From contig BLZA01000030.1 of NCBI GenBank assembly GCA_013423385.1, positions 620,001 through 684,000 on the forward strand: a DNA stretch of 64,000 nucleotides, written 5' to 3'. Below, one piece after another: positions 50,202 through 62,882 of this stretch. Every line of letters starts with the position of its first letter. Within the stretch, counting starts at the first letter, position 1. The notes below the pieces were generated by a model. It saw nothing but the letters and a program-made list of their open reading frames with translations. It was not told the origin of the DNA and searched no databases. Source of the stretch: Naganishia liquefaciens (taxonomy: Eukaryota > Basidiomycota > Tremellomycetes > Filobasidiales > Filobasidiaceae). A program made the position numbers and the translations under genes.

Positions 50202-53200
50202 ATGGCTTCGACTACAATTCAGAGCGGGATTTCGGCCACCATCCGATCGTTGCTAGATGCTTTACCTCTGCAATCGATTATTGGCAACAATCCGCTGCTA
50301 AGGCGAAATTCAAGGCGCGGCACGCCAGGATCTTCGTTGGGAAACAATGGTGCCCACGAAACCGGAAGATTTAGCGATATGGTGGATGACGAAGAAGGGG
50401 TTGGACTAGTGGGCGGAAGCTTATCTATGGATGACGATCCTCAAGGGAGCGGTATGGCCTTGCGACGCAAATCAGTATTTGACGATGAAGACAGCAATAT
50501 CAAGCGGGTAGAGCTACGTATAGGCGGCATGACAGTGAGTCTGAGCTTGACACGCTCAACAGATGTACATCGCTCCTTATCTTTTCGACCTAGTGTGGAG
50601 CCTGTGTCGCATCTATCGAATCCCTGCTCAAGGGTCAGCCGGGGATTGTTACCGTACAAGTGTCCTTGTTGGCAGAACGTGGCATTGTACAATACGACGA
50701 AAGGATTAAGGATCCAGCATGGACACCGGAGAAGATTGCGGAAGAAATTGAGGATTGTGGCTTCGAAGCGCAAATAGTGGAGAAGAGTTCGGCTGCAAAC
50801 GTGCAAATGAGCGTGTTCGGGTAAGCAGACCAAAGACCGGGTCCAAAATAGCTTAGGCGCTGACTCTCCGTCTGAACAGACTCGCAAATGAAGACCAGGC
50901 GAAGGAAGTTTCGGACTACCTCTCCGAGCTTGCTGGAATCAACTCGCTTCTCTTTGCAGCTCCGTTTGACATGATCGAACTCAATCATTCACCAACGCTC
51001 ATTCCGCTGCGGCAGATCGTCGATTCTTTGGCGCAAAAATTCCCCAATCTTTCCGTGCTCCCGACTTTGCAGTCAGCCAACAATGCCCAACTGGCTTCAC
51101 TGCAAAAGTTGTCGGAGATCTCGTCGTGGCGGAACACCTTTTGGTCATGCTTCATGTTTGCAGTTCCGGTGTTCATCGTCAGTATGGCAAGCATGTGGCT
51201 GCCACATTGGTTAATGGGCTGGACCATGTTCCGGATCATGCGAGGCATCTACTTGGGGGATGTCGCCGCTCTGGCGTTGACCATTCCTGTTCAGTGTTTC
51301 TTGGCTCAGCGATTTTACATATCTGCTTGGAAGAGTCTGAAACATGGATCTGCAACAATGGATGTGCTTGTCGTGATGGGTACATCAGCCGCTTTCACCT
51401 ATTCCGTCTTCTCGATGTTGACGGCACCATTCTCTGACGGTGAGAACTATCGGCCACAGACATTCTTTGACACCTCTACCATGCTTTTCACGTTCATCTC
51501 GCTTGGCCGATACATGGAGAATTTGGCCAAGGGGAAGACCAGCGCTGCTTTAACCGATTTGATGTCCCTCACACCATCATCAGCGACCATTTTCGTCCAT
51601 CCGGAAACGGCGTTTGCGGGAGACATCGATGGGAAGACCCGCAAAATACCGACGGAATTAGTGGAGGTCGGAGATGTTGTTTTGCTTGTTCCCGGCGAGA
51701 AAATCCCAGCAGATGGCGAAGTGATCTCGGGCTCGAGCTCGGTGGACGAAAGTATGGTCACCGGGGAGGCTATTCCCGTCCTGAAGAATCTGGGGGATAC
51801 CGTGATTGGGGGAACTGTCAATGGATTGGGCACAATGAATGTCCAGGTCACTCGAGCCGGAAAAGACACCGCTTTAGCACAAATCGTGAAGCTGGTCGAC
51901 GACGCACAAACCTCGAAAGCCCCGATCCAAGCATTCGCCGACCGAGTCGCCGGCGTCTTCGTCCCCATCGTTATATCACTCTCGCTTATCACGTTTTTTG
52001 CCTGGTTTATCTTGGCCCATTCGCTTAGCCATCTACCGGATATCTTCACCGTGCCAGGCGCCACAAAGTTGTCCGTATGCCTCAAGCTCTGCATATCGGT
52101 TATAGTCGTCGCGTGCCCTTGCGCGCTCGGACTCAGTACCCCGACAGCGGTCATGGTCGGCACCGGCGTCGGAGCTAAGAACGGTATTCTCATTAAGGGC
52201 GGCAAGGCGCTGGAAGCGAGCAAGGATGTCCGCCGCGTGGTTTTAGACAAGACCGGAACAATTACCGAAGGCAAGATGTCAGTGATTTCCGTTGGATGGG
52301 TACCGGCACCCAGCAGTGCTTCGACGATATATCAGCCACCGTCACTTGAAGACGAAATCGACATTGCGGCAACTCTATCTCTCACAGCCGCCGATTCCAA
52401 AACTCAACGATATATCGCCTTGTCATATCTCGCTTTGGCGGAAGCTCGCTCAGAACACCCACTCGCTTTGGCTGTCGCGGTGTACGCTCGCGAGGTGCTC
52501 CTCGGCGCAGGCCTTCCAGCGCCGCTCGGAGAAGTTGTCGACTTTTCGAGTGCGCCTGGACAAGGCATTGAAGCGAGTGTATCACTCGCCAACGGCATGG
52601 GCGCCGCTCGCGTACGTATTGGAAAGAAGGATTACATCACCAACGGCGCGTTGGAGAAAGGCTGCCAATTTCCGGCGGTTCTGGAAGCCTTCGAAGATCA
52701 TCAAGCGAATCAAGCAAGGACAGTGATCTTTGCATCCATCATGTCTTCAACCATGGATAGCTACAGCGTTCCTATCCCGATTGTTGCCTTGTCATTGATG
52801 GATGCGCCCAAAATGTCGTCGACAAGGGCTATTGAGTCGTTGAAGCAGATGGGTATCAACATCACCATGTTGACTGGCGACGCACTTGCTACAGCCAGAG
52901 CCACAGCGCGGCAAGTGGGCATAGACGAGAACGATGTATATGCAGGGGTCAGTCCGAAGGGGAAAGCCAAGATTGTTGGAGATTTAATGGAGGCAGATGG
53001 AGGAGGCGTCGCTATGGTATGTCGCGTCTGCTATATCAGCGAAGGATTCGTTTAAGCTAACGTTCTGGCTGACTAGGTGGGCGACGGAATCAACGATTCA
53101 CCAGCACTCGTGGCCTCTTCTCTTGGCATCGCATTATCTTCGGGAACATCTGTGGCAATCGAGGCGGCGGATATCGTTCTCATGCGATCGGACCTGTTGG

Positions 53201-53773
53201 ACGTCGTCGCCGCCCTTGATCTCGGAAGAACGATCTTCAGCAAAATCAAATCCAATCTTGTCTGGGCATGTTTCTACAACATCCTCATGATTCCGCTCGC
53301 TATGGGGTTCTTTTTGCCTTGGGGTTGGCATCTACATCCGATGATGGCGGGATTAGCAATGGCATTCTCCAGCGTGTCTGTAGTAGCCTCTTCCTTGACA
53401 TTGAGAGTGAGTGCTTTCAGTCAGAGACGTCGACTTGAAATGATGGTTCTTACTTTCCGCGAAGTGGTGGAGAAGGCCCGCACGCGCAACAATGCCTGGA
53501 GAAGCCATAGAGACTGGTGGCCTCATGGTCGGTCTGCGCGACTTGGCCGATGACATGAAGGAACGCTCGATCTTCTTGGTAGAGAGCAGGCGTCAGCGCA
53601 ACATTGGCAAAATCCAGCTGAAGGATGTGCTTCAAGCCGTGAAGAATCGTGTACGAGGCCGTAAATTCTCGATATCCACAGGCGTTACCCACGGACGACC
53701 CGGCTCGACGGAGTATGAGGAGATACCTATAGACACCTTGGCAGATCGGTCAAATAATGGTTTGATTGTATAA
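50202..53773 (+). CDS. CCC2: Copper-transporting P1B-type ATPase
   Basis: From [20 protein letters not shown] at 50202 to [10 protein letters not shown] at 53773, with five exons. One N-terminal HMA domain carries GMTCGACVAS, the CxxC copper site, formed only after splicing across an intron between T and C. A second HMA-like unit ([20 protein letters not shown]) lacks CxxC. Core motifs: CPCALG in the sixth membrane helix (near 52113), DKTGTIT phosphorylation site (near 52249), [15 protein letters not shown] and [11 protein letters not shown] (after the 53 kb intron). The last exon adds WWRRP and a cytosolic tail. The type is Ccc2/ATP7, which loads copper into the secretory pathway for multicopper oxidases such as Fet3 and laccases. 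The start Met is the first ATG in a non-hydrophobic leader. Confidence 0.95.
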
Positions 53774-53976
53774 TTCTGGCTCAAGCTTGATGCTGAGCAT
53801 GTACTGGACAAGAACTGGTGTACAAAATGCTGTATCCATAGGGCGGAGGCGGCATGCAATATCGAATTAAATGCTTTAGATTACAGACCGACTTATTGGT
53901 TCATTTCGTGATACACGACGAGGTCGATCAGCTCGGACTCTACAACATGCTCGAGGCGCAGATCGCTGGCATCGGG

Positions 53977-54448
53977 TTATCCCCTGCCAGCTCTTCTGTC
54001 TTGTCGGCGTTGCTCCAGCTTCGTTTCCCATAAGCCGTTGCGCGAAAATACAAAAACGGGTATCAACGCACCCATGAGGATTTGCAGTCTTTGTAAACCT
54101 GAAAGAAATCTAGACACTGAGTGCACAATCGGAAATGTCAGAACAGCAAGACTCTGAGCGGGAATATATGCACTGACCTCGTCACGGTTGTAATGCGTCC
54201 GCTCCATACAGTTCTGAGATGCCTTCGCTGCCGCCTCGCAGGGATCCATAAATTTGCTTGCTTGCTGCTGTCGATCCTGAATATTCACAGAGGCTTCAGG
54301 TCTTTACTGTCAGCGATTGGGATGGACGTGCGGTGCATACCTTGAATGTGTTTTTCCAGTCTGCCGGCTTTGAGAGAGATGCGGAAGGAGGTGCCGGCAG
54401 ATGTTCAGCGGGTGTCGGCTCCGTATTTGGGGGAACGCGGCTCGCCAT
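53977..54448 (-). CDS. COX23: COX23-type twin CX9C mitochondrial protein
   Basis: Four small exons from the ATG at 54448. After splicing it reads SKFMDPCEAAAKASQNCMER and then CLDFFQVYKDCKSSW, i.e. two perfect C-x9-C motifs forming a CHCH fold, ending LEQRRQDRRAGRG. The DPCxxAAxxSxxCMxR...DxFxxYKDCKxxW pattern fits Cox23/CHCHD7, an intermembrane-space protein needed for cytochrome c oxidase assembly and linked to copper. The second C-x9-C motif is contiguous only after splicing. The 5' leader is disordered and Pro rich. It converges on the copper ATPase gene 203 nt away. Confidence 0.85.
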
Positions 54449-55005
54449 GATGACTTTGGTTGTATACCGTCAAGGCTACGTGATGATCGATACTGGCTCA
54501 GTCCTTACTGTTACTCTGACAAAATGCTCATCGCTTAGCTGTGCGGATAACGTCGTTACGGGCAACGTCCTTCATGACACCAATTGCAACGAGATATCTG
54601 GCGGGTGAGCCGATATTGCCTCCGCGATCGAGGGATTGATCGACCGCTGGCTAAACAGCTGGCTCAACTAGCTGTCCATGTCGGCACAAGCTTGAGCTCC
54701 CATTTCGGGCGTGACGACGAGTTAGCCCACCGATCTAGTTGCAAATACCGCACGTAATCATTGTGCTCCTTCCTCTCAAATCACGAGATTGGGTGTATGA
54801 ACAGCCAATCAAGACCTTGCAGGTCACTCAGGCCTAGAAACAGGACATTCTGGAGCATTCCTGCAAACTCCCACGCCTTTATGACTATCCATGTTTATAC
54901 TGATCCAGGCCAGGCTACATGCAGAATGCGAGTAAAGACCTGTCGACCTTGCTTCCCACGATGTATTTCGCCACAAGCTATCACCCGTCAAGTTCTCGCG
55001 AAAGG
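54449..55005. other. Intergenic, no supported gene
   Basis: About 560 nt upstream of COX23 and beyond the U2SURP stop. No motif-bearing frame was seen. Plus-strand frames running into 55.0-55.4 kb are shadows of the DxDG repeats of U2SURP. Confidence 0.4.
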
Positions 55006-58000
55006 TCACTCAATTATGGCCACGCCATCGAGATCGTCCTCTTCATCGACCATGGCGACTCCGTCGAGATCTTCATCTTCCATTGCCGCCCCATCGATGT
55101 CATCAGCCCCCATAGCAACCCCGTCGATATCATCGGCCGGAATAGCCGCTCCGTCGGTATCGTCGTCCAGATCCATAGCTTCGCCATCGAGATCGTCCTC
55201 AATACTCGCTGAGGCGGCCGCGATAGACGTCGAGGCTGGATTGAGCGCTGCTTGCTGGTTCTCGAGGAGCGTATCGACCGGTACGAAGGCTTTCTTAAAC
55301 CCGCCAGTTTTGAATTTCAAAGACATGGCAGTAGTACTGCCCTCAGTCTGGCTTGCAGTGGATATTTGCTCGACAGCCGGTTTGACAGTCGCTGCAGAAT
55401 GATCGGCGGTACCGCCATTAAGAATCGAGCGCATCACCTCTGTGACTTGCGGCGTGAAGACAATCCTGTGGGTGACGATGCATCAACACTCATCTTCGCT
55501 TCTTTTGACAGCTCAATTACCAGTTCTCCCAAATCTCCAGCACAAAAACGACCTGACTCTTGAAAGACTCTCCGGAAAGACGTCCGGCGTAAGCCACCAG
55601 GCTACGATGCAGATCCGCCAAGTGCTCCATGACAGCGGGCAGTCTCGTCTCTAATGCCTGGCGATATCGCCATACGTTCGGAAGCGGTGAGGCCTAGACA
55701 GGGCGTACAGGATGATGAATGGATCGTTCGGTACACTGCGTTGATCACTTACCGAATTATGCAGGATGTCAGATATCAAGTGCAAACGTGCCAATTTCCG
55801 TGGTACTGGCGTCGCTTCTAACATCAAGCTTTGACAGACAACTTCGCTGACCTGAAAGCCAAAGAATTCACCATGTCAGCGGCAGCGCAACCAGGTGTGC
55901 CATATTCTGACCTCTTCCGCTGCGTCAGCATGTACCATCGCAAACTCCATTAGACGCGCGATCTCTTCCCTATTACCCGTCATCGCTCGGAGTCCGCTTT
56001 CGAATCGCCTGCGTGCGATCTTTCCAAGGCTACCCTTGCGCGTCCGCTCTCTTTCGGAATCCTCCGCCGAGTCAGACGAATACAACTCGGCTTTGCCCTG
56101 CAGAATTTCAAATCAGCCCTGAAACATTGATCTCAGCCATGCGACTCACATCATCGGTGAAGGCGTCTGGTGGGGGCGTTGGCAGACGATACCGCGAGTC
56201 GAGACAAAGTTGATAGAAATGGTATTCCGGTAGCTGTAGATCAGGGTTTAAGCGCAGGTTATCGGAGGAACGCAAGTGGACGCACATCGCTATTTCGCAG
56301 GAAGGCAAACTTTTCGTTTTTTGCCTCCCTGTCTCGTAGCACATCCTCAAATTTCGCGCCGTGGTCCCGAACTTTCTTGGCGACTGCTGCAATGAAGTCT
56401 TCTTTCTCTCGGCCCATCTTGTCGAGCATCTTGTCAAGTATAATGTCGTGTCGAGATCTCCTGGCACGGGGTGCCGGGGATCGAGAGCGAGATGATCCTG
56501 ACCACGAGCTGGACGTGTCGGTATGCCGACTGGCACTGCGGCGACGTCCACGATCTCGAGAATGAGATCGACGAGTAGGCCCATTTTTGTCCGAATATGA
56601 CGGTCGAGAATCGTTCCGGCTTGTGCGTCGGTAGTTTTTGTCGCGGGAAGGTGTTCGAGAGCGAGATTCTCTCCTACGTTTTGGGGATCGAGACCGATCT
56701 CTATCTTCGCGAGCATTCGAGATTTCTGAGAAGCGGTGGAATGCGCTTGCTGAACGATACATGCCTGATCAAGCCCGCAATCACTCACGATAAATGGCTC
56801 TGACGGGAGGCCGAATCATCTTGGACCATCCGACCCGCAACATACAGCCGCCCCAGTTGAAGCCATCCAACTCTTTGACCGCTCGCTCCGCATCTTTGCG
56901 CTTCATGTAAGCAACGAAGCCAGATAGACCTGCCTTTGGCCGTCGAGGCGCTGTCATTTGGGCTCCAAAGGCGGCGTCTTCGTCTCCTCGAGCTGAGTGA
57001 AGGCATCGATTCTGTCAGTGATCATCGAGAGTAAAGAGAGTAACAGCTTGCCAACATACGCCACATGATTTTGACAGCGCCCACAGGCCCGTATTTTGCA
57101 AAGAACATGCCCAGATTCTCCTCCGTGATCGCCGAGGGCAGATTTGACTATGATGCAGGAACAACCCCGCGTGAGGTTCAGGATACAGAAGTCCTAATCA
57201 CGACTCTCACAACAAAGAGATTTGTGGTCTAAGCAGAAAAGCCATAACCCATTGGCATCAGTGTCAAATTCCGCACGATTGATGCGGCACTGACCTCTGG
57301 ATCCCCAAAATCGTGCGAGCCTCGTGCTTTCTCCCAGGCTAACCGATCCATCGTGAATGAGTTAGACTTGATCCGGGGTTTTTACAGCCTGTTACACTTT
57401 GATGTACGAACCAGCCATCGCGGATACTGAGCTGCCTTCTTCTGTGTTGATCATACAAGAATTGAAGTTCTTGAGATTAGGTTCATTTTCGCGAAAGATT
57501 TGATATGCGTGTACTTGCTCTTTGCAACTTGCCCGAACTTTTCTTCTCTGGTCTTCTGCTCACTGTGATTGGCATAAACTTCCCCTTCGGATGATACTTC
57601 CTTGTCCCTGAGACGGTTCTACGAACCGTTTGATTTCCTCCAGGAAAGAGTCCATGACTCGTTTGCCTTTGGGTTTCGGCTTCGAAGGCTCAGGCGACGG
57701 GGACCTGAACTTCGAGGACATGGCATGCCTTGATGGCCCTGTGAGAACGTGCCGCGGTGGCTGATACGCAGCCGTTGTCATATCGCCTGGGGATAAATAG
57801 ATCAGAACGAGCACCGATTGCGTGATTTCACGCAGCAAGCTTACCTCCTGCACGCACGAAACCAGCGCCAGGCCCCATATTCCTCGGTCCCCTTGGCGGA
57901 TAGCCACCGCCAAACCTGTTCCCACTCATCGCGCCTCGAGGTGCCACATCTGCACCATCTCCATTGAAAGCCTCGTCGAACTCTGCAAGTGCAATAGCTG

Positions 58001-58332
58001 CAGCCCTGAGGTAAGAGACGTAAAGATATGTCAGATAACCATGTGACGAAGGAATGCGGGACGTACTTCTCTTCTTCGATACGTTTCCTTTCCTCATTTT
58101 CCTTTTCGATTTCCTTCTTGGTCTTTTTCCTTACGCCATGGGAGAAGGTCTCCTGCTTCAAAGTATCGAGCTGAATAGGGGGTTTCTGATGCAAACGGGA
58201 TCCGCGGTAAACACCTGTGGAAAATTAACGGCAGGGTCGAGCTGAACTTGCCTTTCGAGCGGTGAATGCTCCTTCTTCCTCCTCAGAGTCGGAACCACCT
58301 CGAAATTTCGAGAGATCTAGTCTGCGAGACAT
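55006..58332 (-). CDS. U2SURP: U2 snRNP-associated SURP protein (SR140/U2SURP)
   Basis: From MSRRLDLSKFRGG at 58332 to DDLDGVAIIE at 55006, with ten or more exons. Domain order matches SR140: the helical KKEIEKENEERKRIEEEK block; GKRVMDSFLEEIKR; an RRM (TNLFVSNLPSAITEENLGMF, GPVGAVKIMWPRG, GLSGFVAYMKRKDAERAV, LRVGWSKMIRPP); a Ser/Arg-rich insert; a SURP module (AKFEDVLRDREAKNEKFAFL, LPEYHFYQLCLDSRYRLP); a CID-like domain (REEIARLMEFAMVHADAAEE, RKLARLHLISDILHNS); and a C-terminal run of DxDGxxM repeats like the DLDGVPI repeats of human U2SURP. The first intron appears to be GC-AG (donor GCAAGT after ARK, acceptor before KPPIQLD). It acts with the U2 snRNP. The frame also stays open upstream to 58521. 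Confidence 0.85.
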
Positions 58333-58471
58333 GACAGGATATCTTGAGCTGATGGCCGGACGTAGAAGTGTGGAAGTGGGGCCGAAGCCTGTTCCATTGA
58401 TGAAGCCCTTAGCTTTGGTCACTTGGCCAGGACCCAGCCAGCCGCTCTGGGACTCTGAGACATAAGCGGAC

Positions 58472-61300
58472 ATGAGCCCGTACTTGGCCTTGCCGTCGTC
58501 ATCACCGACTTCAGCATGCATCTCATCTTCACCCGGTCACCCATTTAGCATCGACGCATCGCTCGAAGACAGTCCAGACTTGTCGGGACTCGCAGGAATC
58601 CTTGGCAGCACAATTGCCATCATGTTGTGGGTCGCGTTTGCGCAACCGGTAATCAATGCAAAACTGATAATGGCCCTTCGGCGAACGCGCAGCAATACTT
58701 CCCGCACGAGAACGACTTCCTTTCCTTCACCTTTCGGAGGATCTAATACCTTGTCCGCCTCTACCTATGATCCTCTAGCAGCTTCCACGTATATGGAGGA
58801 TGAGGCGGATCCCTGGTCTGGTGCACCAACCCCGTCACGGACTCCGGGATTGGCAGGAGCGAGCGGCGCAGGAAATGCCATCGCTGGCGGAATAGCGTCA
58901 ATAGGTGGAGGAGCGCTCGGACGACTGATGAATGGGATGAACATTGGAGCTGGGGGCATGGCGGGGACGAGCAACTTGATAGGTCAGAGAAGATATGGCA
59001 ACGTCTTCGTGAATGTCACCGGTCTGATCGTTTCTCTATGCCCGCAGCCGAGAAGGATGTTCCGAGGCAGTATCACACCTATGTCGACTCGCTAGATGTC
59101 GATGGCTCCGGGTACATATCTCTCACTGCCGTACATAGACTGCTGTCAAGCTCTGGCCTCTCAGCGACATCTGTTGAGCGAGTGAGGATCAAGTCACGAT
59201 CGTCTATCTCAGAACCCTAATTGGCCTTCGCTTTCTTTCTTCTTAGATCATCAGCACCGTAATCAATCCATCAGAGCCCAGCATATCGAAACAACAGATA
59301 TACGTTATTCTTGGTCTAGTAGGCCTTGCGCAAAACGGGCATGGTGAGCCAGGATTCTACCGGCATGAGACTCGTCTCATCGTCCTTCCTCCTAGAACCC
59401 ACCGTCGAGCGCCTATCGCAAACTTTAATGGACCTGCCGATCCCTCGAATCGGTGATACAGGACAGTCCAAGCTGTCAATATCTTCCCTTCCTTCGCCAC
59501 CGATGGCGTCCTCAGACCCTCACGGGGCGAAGTCCATGTACGCGCCGCGACCCGTTCGTGGATACTCGACAACCTCTTCCAACGGCTTTGCCTCGGCAAG
59601 TACACCGAATGTGGCTTCTAGCAATTCCGGATCGGCTGCCGCATATTCAGGATCGCCTTGGGGAGGTGGAGGGGCGACGCAGCGTGCAGGATTATCTCGA
59701 ATGACTTCCGAAGTGGATGGCGGGAACGTCAGAACTCCTGGGATTCTGCAACGAGGTGACTCAATCCTCGGATACGACACACCTGCACTCAACGAATATT
59801 CCCAGACGGATCCAATCGCAGAAGCTGAGGACCACACTGAGACTGATGATGCAGAAGCGGATCGGGGATTGAGCGCGGAGAACATGAAGGGCTGGTGGAA
59901 GGATCTTGAGACGGTACAGGTATCGCTTTTGCCTGACAAGGAGGGATGGTTTTTGCAGAAGTACAAAGTGGAGAGCGATGTGAGTAGCTGTCCAGAAACA
60001 CAGCATGACAGCGAAAGGCTTAGGTTTGGACGTTTCGATAGAAACGCACAGGCGGCAGTGTACATAGGCGATACTCGGACTTTGTTTGGTTGATGGACTG
60101 TTTGGCGCATCGATACGTAAGCATTGTGTCAACACGCCGGAGGCGATGAGATGCTTACAATTAGACCTCGCACAACAGCCATTCAGACTTTTACCTGCAC
60201 TTCCGCCGAAACGGATCGGCCCCGATCAGGCATTCCTGGAACAACGGCGCAAGGGTCTGAAGCGATTTATCAACTTTGTCGCCAATCACCCCATTCTGAA
60301 GGACGACGGAGCGGTCAATGTTTTTCTCACGCAAAGCGGCCCTTTTGAAGCGTGGAGAAAGCGGACACGTGTGAATCTTGACGAAGAATCGACCCAAAAG
60401 GTCCTCGACAAGGCTTCCGAGATGCGCATCCCTTCGGACCTGGATACCAAGCTCAATCTGCTCCGATCATCATTGCCCATACTTGTGGAGTCATATTCAA
60501 AGCTCGTCATGATCGCAGAAAAGGCTGTCAAGAGAATGGAAGCTGCGGCTGCGGATCAGGCGAGGATGGCTATGACGCTGGCGACCCTGAGCGAGAAGCA
60601 GCCGATGAGCTGCTGGCGATGTGCAGACAGCGAGACGGCCAATGGTATAGGAGGAAATGCGTGTAATCTGTGCAAGGGTGTTTCGCGCGGGCTGTCTGCG
60701 GTGGGTGATACCTTTACAAGAGAGGCAGAAGACACGGATATAAGGGTGGGTTGCGCTCGATGATAGGGGACTTTTGACTTTACGACTGACTCACTTGTCG
60801 GTCGCAGGCAAAGGACACTGCTCTTGGGAACATCGAAATGCTGAAACACGAAAGAGACATATTCATCGCCTTTACCCAACTCTTTGGCCGCCATGACAGT
60901 AAGTGGCGAGTTGACCGCTGTCGAGAGGGAAGAATTGAGATTCCTGTCGACATCAGAATTGTCAAAGGACTCCGTAGATACGCTGCGGAAGCGAGTCGAG
61001 ACTAAGCAGAAGAAATTGGCATCTGTTCGGCAAGCGAAGAAGTCATCGTGGGAGGCGGAGGAGGAGAAACTTGTGGCCGCCATCGAGCAGGACAACAACA
61101 GTATCAAGACGCTGCTAGACCGCAGAGTGTTTATACGGCATTGCATGTACCACGAAATGCTCGTCTTGCATTCTCGGCAAACTGGTCAGGCTACCCTACT
61201 GGCTAGGCAGTATGCCAAGGATCGAGCCGGATCTCTCGAGAGTTCGCAGAAATCCTGGATTGATTTGGGTCGCAGGCTCAAGGATATGCCCGTCGATTGA
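58472..61300 (+). CDS. MVP1: Sorting nexin MVP1 (SNX8-like)
   Basis: Ends KSWIDLGRRLKDMPVD at 61300. The N-terminal third is disordered with an EDEADPW motif, then an EF-hand-like helical module (SLDVDGSGYISLTAVHRLLS) and the linker HEPTVERLSQTLMDLPIP. The PX domain is split by introns: KEGWFLQKYKV, RRYSDFVWLMDCLAHRYPFR and LLPALPPKRIGPDQAFLEQR give the basic phosphoinositide-binding signature. A BAR-like helical region follows (KLSKDSVDTLRKRVETKQKK). Mvp1/SNX8 remodels endosomal membranes and promotes retrograde sorting. The start is tentative: 58472 is the first in-frame ATG and lies inside the upstream open frame of the divergent U2SURP gene. Confidence 0.85.
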
Positions 61301-61399
61301 TGTGAATGGACGGAACCTGGCTTACTCTATACAGTTGTATTGTTAACATCATGGATGAACTAGTCTATTGTAACGAGAATCACTGGATACGACTCGGGC

Positions 61400-62599
61400 T
61401 CAGACATTGTCATCTGTGTGCCGCGGGACCATGGGCTCGGCGTCCTCATCGTCCAGCGGATTGATTGGCGGTTTCCCGTACGTGAATCGCTGGACGGCGA
61501 TACCTGTAAAGAGAACAGAGATTTCAGCGAACGACAGACCAGACGACCATAGCACTGACCTATATCCCAGAGAACAGTGACGATTGCCGTAATTCTGAAT
61601 TGCCATGGATTTCCTCGGACGAAAAAGTAGGCCGTTTTGAACAAATCGCCCAACAGCCAGAATAGGACTGTCAAATCACTGAGTCCGGCACAGGATTTGC
61701 GCTGCCAATTAGAAATGAACTGCGGAATCGGCAGCGTTGATTCGATTCCGAGAGCAATATATCCAAGGCTGTGATGGAGTGAACACTAAATTCAGAAGAG
61801 CGATTTACGGATAAAGTCCCACACTGCTCACGATTCATAGTACCATGCCCAGCGACCCACAATGAATTGCAGGACGAGCAGGACGAGGATCAACCCCGCG
61901 AGAAACTCCAAATAGCTGCCTAATGATCTCCAGCGCCAAAATGAACGTATTCCTTCCGGGTTTGAAGTAGTCTCCGCTGGCCTGAAGTGTAGACAGAGCG
62001 AAAGGAGGGCTAGTTGTGACAAAATGAGGAGAATGGATTGATACAAGAGCGCTGTGCATCCTGAAATGAGCACTTCAAGTATGCAGATTGTAATCCGACC
62101 TACTAAGCTCGAATGGATGACCAATGTAAAAGAAGCAACGCGTGATATTGGCGACCAAGATCTACTTGAGACAAGGTATGATCATTTGTCGAACTCTGAT
62201 CATGTAAGGCTATCGATGCTTACGATACCACACACGTCTATCGCGCGAGCACACATCAGCTCACGATCTCGATGACCTCTGCCGCCCCAATGATGCGTTA
62301 CCATGGGAAAACCCAGACGAATCCCTATTTGCCGTCCGAGCCATGTCAGACGCTAAGCGCCAAGGTGTCTCTCAACCGGATCTCACCGCTTCTGCCATAT
62401 CGTTCGAGCTGAACCACGATCGAGGATGAGCATTCAGACTTCGCTCAATCGCCAATCGATCGAGGCCTACCTTGATCCGCATAAATCAGCGGTGGCCTGT
62501 AAGGCGAGACGCCGTTAAATAGTGAGGCAATATGGTCTCTCAGCCTTGAACTCGCCCGCAAGCCATGCCTATCGAGCTGAGTGTCCCGAGGATGGTCAT
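61400..62599 (-). CDS. PQ-loop membrane protein, Any1/SLC66A2 type
   Basis: About nine small exons reconstructed from MTILGTLSSIGMACG at 62599 to PRHTDDNV at 61400. Spliced, the first PQ-like repeat reads GPPLIYADQARTIWQKR plus DSSGFSHDVCGI and ILVANITRCFFYIGH. The second reads LGYIALGIESTLPIPQFISN and WQRKSCAGLSDLTVLFWLLG. The middle helix LLYQSILLILSQLALLSLCL matches the LLxQSIxMI block of PQLC1. Two PQ-loop repeats and about seven membrane helices fit the SLC66 family; Any1/PQLC1 members act in endosomal/Golgi phospholipid asymmetry. The first intron uses a GC donor (GCGAGT) if my N-terminus is right. Four of the exons are under 60 nt, so the model needs transcript support. Confidence 0.75.
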
Positions 62600-62882
62600 C
62601 TTTGAGCACGTGCAGATATAGTCGAAGCCAATACGCTCATGTGAATCAGTACGGTTGAATGGTGAACGATGGGAACGATGGTGAAAGGATGAGAGCTTAT
62701 GATGATGAACAGCAATTCAAGGTGGAGGTGGTACAAAGCGATCGAAGTCGGTCCGGCGGATAGAGAGGAAGTTCAAGCTGTGAGGCAGATCGAGTCTGGT
62801 TCGTTTCGAAGGACGACGGTACTGCAAGACTCGACGGAAACGACATATACTCGCTGCATCTCTGCACTGACGGTTGTCATCC
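62600..62882. promoter_or_regulatory. Divergent promoter region, PQ-loop gene / THG1
   Basis: A gap of 283 nt between two divergent starts; it must carry both promoters. No specific site recognised. Confidence 0.4.

Noticed and set aside
51447-52274. Long minus-strand frame of 275 codons
   Set aside because: It lies exactly opposite the copper ATPase core and has no start context, splice sites or motif; it is a shadow of biased codons on the other strand.
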